NCBI GenBank assembly: GCA_947379895.1 | Contig: CANCPA010000002.1 | Span: forward strand, 1 to 64,000 | Direction of reading: 5' to 3' | Length of the DNA: 64,000 nucleotides | DNA from: Chitinophagaceae bacterium | GTDB lineage: Bacteria; Bacteroidota; Bacteroidia; Chitinophagales; Chitinophagaceae | In this document: one piece after another, positions 8,860 to 15,779 of the stretch | How positions within the stretch are numbered: the first letter of the stretch is position 1 | How the letters are laid out: every line of letters begins with the position of its first letter | Translations under genes and position numbers: made by a program | The notes under the pieces: generated by a model | Seen by the model: the letters and a program-made list of their open reading frames with translations, nothing else | What the model was told of the DNA's origin: nothing | The model's database searches: none

Positions 8860-10746
8860 ATGCATTATGTAACGGTAGAAGGCTTAACAAAAAGCTACGG
8901 TATAAATCCCCTTTTCAGAAACATCACATTCCATATTAACGAAGGAGAAAAAATAGCCCTTATTGCTAGAAATGGTGTAGGGAAGTCCACTTTGTTGAGA
9001 ATAATTGCTGGTCAAGAAGTTCAGGAGTCAGGTAAAATACATATCAGTAAGGGTGTTACAGTTGCCTTGTTTGAACAAGATCCAAAGTTTGATGAAGAAA
9101 AGACAGTGTTAGAAAATATATTTACTAGCAATCATCCTGTAATGAGCGTGATGCGTAAGTATGAGGCTGCATTAGAAGTTGATGATGCAGAGGCAATTAC
9201 CGAATGTATCAGTCAAATCGAAGAATTAGGTGCGTGGGACTATGAAGCGAAAGTGCATCAGATTTTGAGTAAGTTGAATATTCATCACCTTCAAAATAAA
9301 GTAAGTAATTTAAGTGGTGGACAACGTAAAAGAGCTGCCCTTGCAAAAACGCTGATTGATATTGGATTTGAACATCAACATACCCTATTGATGATGGATG
9401 AACCCACGAATCACCTCGATGTGAACATGATTGAGTGGTTGGAACATTATCTTTCTCAGGAAAGTATTACACTTTTATTAGTAACGCATGATCGCTATTT
9501 TTTAGATGCAGTTTGTACGGAGATATGGGAATTGGAAAGAGAAAATATTTATACTTATGTAGGTGATTATGAGAACTACATGGAGAAGAAAGCGGCTAGG
9601 ATTGAAAGCGAATTAGCGACGATTGATAAGGCTAAAAATCAATATAGAAAGGAGCTTGAATGGATGCGTAAACAGCCGAAAGCAAGAAGTACGAAGAGTA
9701 GAAGTAGACAGGATAACTTTTATGAAGTAGAGGCTAAAGCGAAGCAAAAGATCGAAGACACACAATTGCAATTACAAGTGAAGATGAGTCGAATTGGGGG
9801 GAAGGTGCTTGAAGTGAAGAAAGTGTATAAGAGTTATGGAGATTTGCAAATTTTGAAGGGGTTTGATTATACATTTAGTAAAGGAGAACGAATTGGTGTA
9901 ATTGGAAAAAATGGGGTTGGGAAATCAACATTCTTAAATATCCTGCAGGGATTGGAAAAACCGGATAGTGGTAAAGTGAATGTGGGGGATACCATCATCT
10001 TTGGTAATTTTTCTCAGCAAGGGTTAATTATAAAAGAGAATGTGCGGGTTATTGAATATGTTAGGTCTTTTGCAGAAAACTTTCCTCTTGCAAATGGTGG
10101 TAGTTTGAGTGCAGCACAGTTTTTAGAATTGTTCCTGTTTACTCCTGAAAAGCAATATACATACCTAAATTCGTTAAGTGGGGGGGAGAAGAAACGTTTA
10201 CAATTATTGACCATTTTATTTACAAATCCTAATTTTCTAATTCTAGATGAGCCTACAAATGATTTGGATTTGCCTACTCTTGCAGTTTTAGAGAACTTTT
10301 TAAATGACTATCAAGGTTGTGTTTTGATTGTAAGCCATGATAGATATTTCATGGACCGATTGGTTGATCACTTATTTGTTTTTGATGGAAATGGAGAGGT
10401 TAGAGATTTCCCTGGAAACTATACACAATATCGAATTGAAGAAAGGGAAAAAGAAAAGAGAGGTTCATCTCTCAATTTACCACCTGAACCTGTTATGCCT
10501 GTAGAAGTAGTAAAGCAGATGGAAAAATCGGTCAAGAAGTTATCTTTCAAAGAAAAACAGGAATTCGAGAAAATAGAAAAGGAAATAGCTAGTTTAGAAG
10601 CTGAGAAGGTTACAATTGCTGAATTGATGAGTAGTGGGGATTTGTCTTTTGAAGTGATCAAAAAACATAGTGATAGACTGATTGCAATTGATAATGAACT
10701 AGGGATGAAGGAATTTAGATGGTTAGAGTTGAGCGAAGGTGTTTAA
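8860..10746 (+). CDS. ABC-F family ATPase (Uup-like)
   Basis: 628 residues with two ABC ATPase domains and no membrane segments, as in ABC-F proteins that act on ribosomes or, for Uup, in DNA metabolism. Domain 1 has Walker A ARNGVGKST at 36-44 (the first glycine is replaced by alanine), signature LSGGQRKRAAL and Walker B LLMMDEPTNHLD. An inter-domain linker rich in Lys and Arg (residues ~240-310) matches the P-site tRNA interaction motif region. Domain 2 has GKNGVGKST, LSGGEKKR and LILDEPTNDLD. The charged C-terminal tail (residues ~540-628) is predicted to be a coiled coil, which favours Uup over EttA. It is followed by a strong terminator shared with the convergent gene. Confidence 0.9.
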   Translation: MHYVTVEGLTKSYGINPLFRNITFHINEGEKIALIARNGVGKSTLLRIIAGQEVQESGKIHISKGVTVALFEQDPKFDEEKTVLENIFTSNHPVMSVMRKYEAALEVDDAEAITECISQIEELGAWDYEAKVHQILSKLNIHHLQNKVSNLSGGQRKRAALAKTLIDIGFEHQHTLLMMDEPTNHLDVNMIEWLEHYLSQESITLLLVTHDRYFLDAVCTEIWELERENIYTYVGDYENYMEKKAARIESELATIDKAKNQYRKELEWMRKQPKARSTKSRSRQDNFYEVEAKAKQKIEDTQLQLQVKMSRIGGKVLEVKKVYKSYGDLQILKGFDYTFSKGERIGVIGKNGVGKSTFLNILQGLEKPDSGKVNVGDTIIFGNFSQQGLIIKENVRVIEYVRSFAENFPLANGGSLSAAQFLELFLFTPEKQYTYLNSLSGGEKKRLQLLTILFTNPNFLILDEPTNDLDLPTLAVLENFLNDYQGCVLIVSHDRYFMDRLVDHLFVFDGNGEVRDFPGNYTQYRIEEREKEKRGSSLNLPPEPVMPVEVVKQMEKSVKKLSFKEKQEFEKIEKEIASLEAEKVTIAELMSSGDLSFEVIKKHSDRLIAIDNELGMKEFRWLELSEGV

Positions 10747-10760
10747 GTATTCAAATGATT

Positions 10761-10811
10761 AGGAACAAAAAAGGGATAGTATTATTTTGATACTATCCCT
10801 TTTTTGTTCCT
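10761..10811. terminator. Bidirectional terminator, 22-bp perfect stem
   Basis: Arms 10761-10782 and 10790-10811 are perfectly complementary around a 7-nt loop. The stem contains an A-run/T-run either side of a GGGATAGTAT core, so it gives a U-tract on both strands. It separates the convergent ABC-F and outer-membrane protein genes. Confidence 0.92.
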
Positions 10812-10822
10812 AATTTCTTAGA

Positions 10823-11413
10823 TTAAAGTAATTTAAATCCAACGCCTAATTCTAGTTGTTGACTCTTCCAATTTTCTGATTTAACTGCATCACTAATATT
10901 ATTCAAACCAAACACATATCGTCCATACACTCTCAATCCAATTAAATGAACTTGTAGGCCAACTACACCTGATAAATCTCCCGAAGTCACAGCACTTACT
11001 GCATTGTCCTTCAAGGTAACACCTTTATTTAGTAAGATTCCATATTGTGGACCGGCATTAAGTGTAAATATTTTTGCAAAATTATACCTCAATAAAATAG
11101 GGACATTTAAATAACTTAATTTGAAAAGTGTATTAGGTTGTAATCCAGAAGTAATTGAACCAACAGTCAAACCAGAAGTTGTTTTTGCAGAAAGTTGGCT
11201 GAAAAGTAATTCGGGTTGAATGCCCCAAGTATTTGTTAAGTCAAGTTCTAGAAATGCACCTCCTTGATAAGAGAGTTTATATCCAGATTCAAAAGATTCG
11301 CCATCAATTTTTGTTCCAATAGAGCCTAGTTTGGCACCGAGTGCAAATCCCTGTGCATTCGCAGAAATAGCAATTACAACAAGTGCAATTGATGATAAAA
11401 GTATTTTCTTCAT
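10823..11413 (-). CDS. PorT-like outer-membrane beta-barrel protein
   Basis: 196 residues from the internal Met at 11413. The longer reading frame to 11455 would put a charged stretch before the signal peptide, so I prefer the MKKILLSSIALVVIAISANA start, cleaved after NAQ. The mature part (GAKLGSIGTKIDG, GIQPELLFSQLSAKT, LSYLNVPILLRYNF, LNAGPQYGILLN, GLQVHLIGLRVYGRYVFGLNNI) is a small barrel of the OMP_b-brl_2/PorT type, with the typical C-terminal sequence LELGVGFKLL. A paralogue is encoded at 31144-31761. Substrate or partner is unknown. Confidence 0.85.
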   Translation of the reverse strand: MKKILLSSIALVVIAISANAQGFALGAKLGSIGTKIDGESFESGYKLSYQGGAFLELDLTNTWGIQPELLFSQLSAKTTSGLTVGSITSGLQPNTLFKLSYLNVPILLRYNFAKIFTLNAGPQYGILLNKGVTLKDNAVSAVTSGDLSGVVGLQVHLIGLRVYGRYVFGLNNISDAVKSENWKSQQLELGVGFKLL

Positions 11414-11950
11414 AATTGTAAATTTTTTCAAAAATAAAGGCAATCTATATGCCATAATTTAATTATTAAATTTTCTTTTTCTTTTTTTTAAAATTTTAGT
11501 CGCAACAAATTAAAGAATACTAAAGAAAAATTGCAAATATTAGGTCTCAAGACCGGAACTTTTGATAAGGGAGATCAAATAAAAATAAGTTGTTCAGAGA
11601 TTTATTTGAATCTGATTAAAGGTATAAAGTAGTAATGCAAGTGTATGCCACGAAGAGTGTCCTCACACATTGAAATACTTTTATACTTTTTTGAAAACTA
11701 TTCTTGTGCTTTTTTTGCTTAAAACCTTGTATTTTTTATTGTAAAAAGGGAGGTGCATCGAAAATTTTAATATTTTTTTCCAAAAAAATATGACATAGCG
11801 CAGCATTTTTTTATTAAATAAACTTAAAATAGTTCATCAAAGGTTGTTTTTTAGTTATAGTTACAGAAAATTTTTAAAATTTCCTTTAATATTTAATTAA
11901 TATTTCTTTTATAACGTTTCCAAATTGTATTTTTACCCCAAATTATAAAT
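11414..11950. other. 537-nt divergent intergenic region upstream of the RRM gene
   Basis: Very A+T rich. It contains T-tracts at 11473-11500 and 11760-11815 and a long potential leader before the RRM gene. No ORF or conserved RNA structure was recognised. A box TTGTATTTTTAC near 11925-11936 may be the promoter of the RRM gene. Confidence 0.5.
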
Positions 11951-12367
11951 ATGAAATTATTTGTGGGTGGACTATCTGCCAATTTAGATGATGTGGATTT
12001 AAAAGAAATGTTTGAACTATATGGCGATGTTCAATCTGCTATGATAGTTAAAGATAAGGCAACAGGTAAAGGAAAGGGCTTTGGCTTTTTAGATATGCCA
12101 AATGCTGCCGAAGCAAAGGAAGCAATGGATTTATTAGATGGTGTTGCTATTTTTGGAAAGAAGATTGCTGTTAAGCCTGCAGAAGAACAACCAAGAAAAA
12201 CATCTAGCGATTATCGGTCAAACGATAGGGATAATAGATTTAATCGTGCTGATTCACGAAATTCAGATTCAAGAGGAGGGTATGATAGGAATTCAGATTC
12301 AAGAGGAGGGTATGATAGGAATTCAAGAAGTTCTGAACCAAGAAATACAGATAGAAGAAGATATTAG
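11951..12367 (+). CDS. RRM-domain RNA-binding protein
   Basis: 138 residues. Residues 1-78 are a complete RNA-recognition motif with RNP2 LFVGGL (residues 3-8) and RNP1 GKGFGFLDM (~40-48), the single-stranded-RNA-binding aromatic surface. The tail (residues ~85-138) is disordered and rich in Arg, Ser, Asp and Gly, with a tandem RNSDSRGGYD repeat. Such glycine/arginine-tailed RRM proteins are common in Bacteroidota and cyanobacteria and are often cold-responsive; that last point is inference here. The tail repeat is a perfect 30-bp tandem duplication (12261-12320). Confidence 0.93.
   Translation: MKLFVGGLSANLDDVDLKEMFELYGDVQSAMIVKDKATGKGKGFGFLDMPNAAEAKEAMDLLDGVAIFGKKIAVKPAEEQPRKTSSDYRSNDRDNRFNRADSRNSDSRGGYDRNSDSRGGYDRNSRSSEPRNTDRRRY
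12261..12320 (+). repeat. Perfect 30-bp tandem duplication in the RRM gene tail
   Basis: 12261-12290 and 12291-12320 are identical. Each codes for ten residues of the RS/RG-type tail. The absence of synonymous differences indicates recent duplication or ongoing slippage. Confidence 0.9.
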
Positions 12368-12606
12368 ACCAATTTTAAATAAATGCAACATCAGCTATTT
12401 TTTGTTGGTGTTGCATTTGCTATTTATAGAAGTTCGTTATTGTATTTTTTGATTGAATTAGCCGTTTATTTTTAAATTTGGGCATTATTTTGTTATTTTA
12501 CTGAAATAATTCCTTCGAAATCAAATAAATCAACAAAAAAAACGTTATATACAATAGTACTTTTATAAACAAATAGTTTACTATCACTATACTTAATTGA
12601 ATTTGA

Positions 12607-13251
12607 ATGAAAAAATTAATCACAGTCTTTTCTTTTTTACTATTAATAACGCTTTTTCAGGCTTGTGCACCCAAAAAGCCTTTATACAGTAATACTCAAC
12701 CTACTGCAGCAAGGGTAATTGAACCTCCTGTTACAAAAGATCCGTATGTTCCATTTACAAGAGAGTTGTTTGATAAGTTGAGTGCCAATAATATTGATGT
12801 AAAGTTGGTTCAATTTTATATCGATCAACAACTTGTACTCACTCGGAATTTGAATAATGATCAAGTATCTGTAAAGAATGGAGTGATTAAATTTAATAAT
12901 GGTAAATATGTGAATGAAATTGTATTTCCTCAGTACACACCTGTTGTTGTGGATGCAATAGAAGGAGATGGACTACGTGTAAGTGCAGAATCGGGTTCAA
13001 ATACTCTTAAATTTTTAAACTCAAAACAATACTCTCCTATAAATTATATTTTTAATCCTGATAAGTGGGGTAAAGATGGAGCTTGTGAAGTGAACTACAA
13101 TAGTAATAAGTACGCAGTATTGTGTCCTACGTGTTCTACTAATTCACCAAACGAAGCTAAATTAGTAGTAAAGCAAAGTGCTTTTGATAACCTTGATAGA
13201 CAAAGTACAATCATAAAAGGAAGGACTGTTACAAGTCCAGGAGGTAATTAA
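12607..13251 (+). CDS. Predicted lipoprotein of unknown function
   Basis: 214 residues. The start MKKLITVFSFLLLITLFQACAPKK is a lipoprotein signal with lipobox LFQAC, so Cys20 should be lipidated. The mature part has a proline-rich linker, then a compact domain (RELFDKLSANNIDVKLVQFYIDQQLVLTRNL; GDGLRVSAESGSNTLKFL) and two C-terminal cysteines in CPTC. The family is not recognised. Lack of a charged Lol-avoidance residue after the Cys does not allow a firm inner- or outer-membrane call. It is probably monocistronic, with a repeat-rich 807-nt gap downstream. Confidence 0.75.
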   Translation: MKKLITVFSFLLLITLFQACAPKKPLYSNTQPTAARVIEPPVTKDPYVPFTRELFDKLSANNIDVKLVQFYIDQQLVLTRNLNNDQVSVKNGVIKFNNGKYVNEIVFPQYTPVVVDAIEGDGLRVSAESGSNTLKFLNSKQYSPINYIFNPDKWGKDGACEVNYNSNKYAVLCPTCSTNSPNEAKLVVKQSAFDNLDRQSTIIKGRTVTSPGGN

Positions 13252-13255
13252 GTAC

Positions 13256-13323
13256 TAATAAATCCTTGTGATTCTTTGGAAAATCTTTGTGTTCATAGTG
13301 ATAAAACCTCCTAAGTAGTAACC
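13256..13323. repeat. Truncated copy (right half) of the dispersed CTGAGTAGTAACC element
   Basis: The segment from aataaatccttgtgattc to taaaacctcctaagtagt is nearly identical to the right half of the element ending at 15,689. The left half and left terminal repeat are absent. Confidence 0.6.
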
Positions 13324-13436
13324 TGTTTTTTTGAGTAATTAATGCGCATAAATAGCGCATAATATGCTTGAAAGAAGGCTTTGTTATTCATTAATACTAC
13401 TTAGAGAATTGAATAAATGTTGATTTAATTAATACT

Positions 13437-13666
13437 TCTATCATAATCGACAATAACGCGCGCAGTATTAGTAATATTGCTCTCTAAAATAGAGAAAGTG
13501 CAATCAGTAATATCAATAGTGCGAGTATTATATGTAATACTTATCTCTATTTTGAAAATTTGAGATAAATATTGGCAATACTGCGAGCAGTTTTGGGAAC
13601 TTTGCTCGCAGTTTTGATGATTTTGCGAGTAGTGTTAGTAATACTTCTATCTAATTGATTATTTCA
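13437..13666. repeat. Array 3: about 11 tandem 21-bp units, diverged
   Basis: Units start at 13437, 13458, 13479, 13500, 13521, 13542 (20 bp), 13562, 13583, 13604, 13625 and 13646. Many units begin GCGAG or GCTCG and contain AGTATTA/TAATACT arms. Examples are AGTATTATATGTAATACT in unit 5 and TCTCTAAAATAGAGA in unit 3. GCGAGCA at 13583 is inverted as TGCTCGC at 13603. The word TAATACTTCTATC occurs at both ends (13430 and 13639). Stops in all frames make it noncoding. Confidence 0.75.
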
Positions 13667-13719
13667 TAGTTTTTTATTCGGAAGACTGCAAAAGAATGCT
13701 TTTATTAAGCCAAACTAGT

Positions 13720-13881
13720 TTACTACTCAGGATTTTTTACCACTAGGTACACAAAGTTTTTCACAAAGAAACACAAGAATTTATTGTTTATAATCGCTCA
13801 GATTCATCAATTTTATTAGAAAACTTCGTGTTCCTTGTCTTTTTCATTGTTTCCCTTGTGGTAAAATCTCCTGAGTAGTAA
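13720..13881. mobile_element. MITE-like element with perfect 13-bp TIRs and 10-bp target duplication
   Basis: The terminal repeats TTACTACTCAGGA (13720-13732) and TCCTGAGTAGTAA (13869-13881) are perfect inversions. The direct repeat CCAAACTAGT flanks the element at 13710-13719 and 13882-13891. The interior continues the inversion loosely (taccac...cacaaag against cttgtggta). There is no ORF. Relatives occur at 15,528-15,689 and 59,156-59,313 and as a half copy at 13,256. Confidence 0.75.
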
Positions 13882-14024
13882 CCAAACTAGTCAATATATA
13901 ATACATTGCCAAACAGTTTTTTACTTCAATTATACTATTCCTAAGCATTTAAAGGGATAAAGCACTAAAAGGAATTCTGAAAATGACAAATAATTTTTAT
14001 GCACCCTTATAAAAATTATCAGGT

Positions 14025-14032
14025 TACATTTG
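14025..14032 (+). promoter_or_regulatory. Bacteroidota -7 box TACATTTG
   Basis: The exact TAnnTTTG consensus lies 26 nt before the ATG of the SGNH hydrolase gene. It is a likely promoter for the two-gene hydrolase unit. Confidence 0.5.
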
Positions 14033-14058
14033 CCCCTTTGTAATTTAAATATAGCGAT

Positions 14059-14664
14059 ATGTTTTGGTATGAACCTGATGTGAAGGAAGTTGAATTTAGA
14101 AAAGAACAGGTGGTAGATCCTAAAATGTTATTTTATGGAAGCTCTTCAATTAGACTTTGGGATACTTTATATACCGATTTTGAAGCCTTTAAACCATTAA
14201 ATATGGGTTTTGGAGGATCTACTTTAGCATCTTGTATAGTATATTTTGAAAGATTAATGGAGGATTTAAACCCTGATATTATATTGATATATGCGGGAGA
14301 TAATGATTTAGGTGATGGAAGGCATCCTGAAGAAGTTTTTATTTTCTTTAAACAAATGGTTTCAGATGTTCGTAAACGGTTTGGTAATATTCCTTTACTT
14401 TACGTGTCTATAAAGCCAAGCATCAGGCGATTTAATATTATTGAACAGATTAGGTTTACCAATAAAATCATAGCATCTGAAATTGAAAAGATGGATGATA
14501 ATGTTTTTTTTGTTGATGTTTTTAATAAGATGCTCGATTCAAACAGATTCCCTGATAGGTCTTTGTTTCAGCCTGAAGGATTACATTTGAATGAAAAAGG
14601 CTATTTTATTTGGAAAGAAGTAATTACTAATTTTATGCTTGAAAATAATATTACTTTACGTTAA
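14059..14664 (+). CDS. SGNH/GDSL-type hydrolase
   Basis: 201 residues. SGNH hydrolases cleave ester bonds with a Ser-Asp/His set. Block I is FYGSSSIRLW with the likely nucleophile Ser29, block II is NMGFGGSTL (Gly oxyanion ligand), block III is IYAGDNDLGDG (GxND asparagine), and block V is PEGLHLNEKGY with the catalytic His. The usual DxxH is ExxH-like here (EGLH), a conservative change. There is no signal peptide, so a cytoplasmic location is expected. The stop is 14 nt before the next hydrolase gene, indicating co-transcription. Confidence 0.85.
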   Translation: MFWYEPDVKEVEFRKEQVVDPKMLFYGSSSIRLWDTLYTDFEAFKPLNMGFGGSTLASCIVYFERLMEDLNPDIILIYAGDNDLGDGRHPEEVFIFFKQMVSDVRKRFGNIPLLYVSIKPSIRRFNIIEQIRFTNKIIASEIEKMDDNVFFVDVFNKMLDSNRFPDRSLFQPEGLHLNEKGYFIWKEVITNFMLENNITLR

Positions 14665-14678
14665 ATTAATATGGTCAA

Positions 14679-15446
14679 ATGTACAAGGCACTTTCTACTT
14701 CAATAACTTTAGGGGGCTATAAGCGAGCATATTACAAGTGGTTTAGTCATCATTTGCAGCGTGATATGGAATTACTTGTTTTTGGTGAATCTGGAAGACC
14801 TGTTATCTTTTTTCCAACAAGAACTGCAAGGTTTTTTGACTATGAAGATTGGATGGTTGTTGATGCTTTTAAGGACAAGTTGATTGCGGGAGAATTACAA
14901 TTGTTTTGTATAGATAGTGCCGACCAACAAAGTTTTTATAATAAGGCAATCACTCCTATGCAGCGAATACTTAAGCATAATCATTTTGAGCAATATATAC
15001 TTCAAGAATTAATGCCTTTTATACGGCAAAAAAATAGCAATCCAAACCTTATTTCTGCAGGTTGTAGTTTGGGTGGATATCATGCAGTTAATATTGCATT
15101 AAGGTATCCAATTCTCTTTAAAAAAGTTGTCGCAATGAGTGGTAGATACGACTTAACGTTAAGGCTTGCCTATTTTGATGATTTGTTTGAAGGGTATATG
15201 GATGATCAAATTTATAGTCATACGCCTACTAAATTCTTACCCAATATATTTAATCCACATAGTCTTGACTTACTAAGGAAGTTAGATATAACTATTGTGA
15301 TTGGAGAAGATGACGCATTTTTAAATAACAATCATCTTTTACATCAACAACTTACAGATAAGCAAATTGCTCATAAATTTTATGTTTGGAAAGGAGAAGC
15401 ACATAAAGCACAATATTGGATACAAATGGCAAAGCTTTATTTTTAA
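14679..15446 (+). CDS. Alpha/beta-hydrolase esterase (COG4947-like)
   Basis: 255 residues. The nucleophile elbow is AGCSLGGYHA with Ser130, inside an alpha/beta-hydrolase fold. An acidic residue in VVIGEDDAF-type context (IVIGEDDAFLNN) and the histidine of GEAHKAQYW complete a plausible triad. The N-terminal part (YYKWFSHHLQRDMELLVFGESGRPVIFFPT) is characteristic of a small group of putative esterases related to the antigen 85/esterase D fold. No signal peptide is seen. It is probably co-transcribed with the preceding SGNH hydrolase, so the pair may act on one substrate, which is unknown. Confidence 0.8.
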   Translation: MYKALSTSITLGGYKRAYYKWFSHHLQRDMELLVFGESGRPVIFFPTRTARFFDYEDWMVVDAFKDKLIAGELQLFCIDSADQQSFYNKAITPMQRILKHNHFEQYILQELMPFIRQKNSNPNLISAGCSLGGYHAVNIALRYPILFKKVVAMSGRYDLTLRLAYFDDLFEGYMDDQIYSHTPTKFLPNIFNPHSLDLLRKLDITIVIGEDDAFLNNNHLLHQQLTDKQIAHKFYVWKGEAHKAQYWIQMAKLYF

Positions 15447-15527
15447 TTAATAACCATTTCCTTGATAATATTGGGACTTATCGAAACATAACTAGGTTTT
15501 TTAGTTATCAAACACCAATCTTAATTT

Positions 15528-15689
15528 GTTACACTCAGGAGGTTTTACCACAAAGTAAACAAAGAAAAAACCAAGGAACACTAGGTTTCCTAACAAAATA
15601 GTTGAATCTGATTCATTATAAATAATAAATCCTTGTGATTCTTTGCATAAATCTTTGTGTTCATAGTGGTAAAACCTCCTGAGTAGTAA
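15528..15689. mobile_element. Relative of the 13,720-13,881 MITE-like element
   Basis: The left end ACTCAGGAGGTTTTACCAC (15532-15550) is inverted as GTGGTAAAACCTCCTGAGT (15666-15684), an arm longer than in the 13.7-kb copy. The left tip lacks the TA of TTACTACTC. Internal cacaaag-type arms are also present. No convincing target duplication is visible. The right half closely matches the fragment at 13,256. Confidence 0.65.
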
Positions 15690-15779
15690 CCTTGACTTAA
15701 TTTATATCCTAAGCAAATTTTCAACTAGAAATTAAGCTTAAAAAATATCAATTTGAATAATCAATTAATAATTATTCCA

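Noticed and set aside
12138-12452. A 104-codon frame overlapping the RRM gene in another frame, with repeated QEEGMIGIQ segments
   Set aside because: The repetition is the shadow of the 30-bp tandem duplication in the real RRM reading frame.
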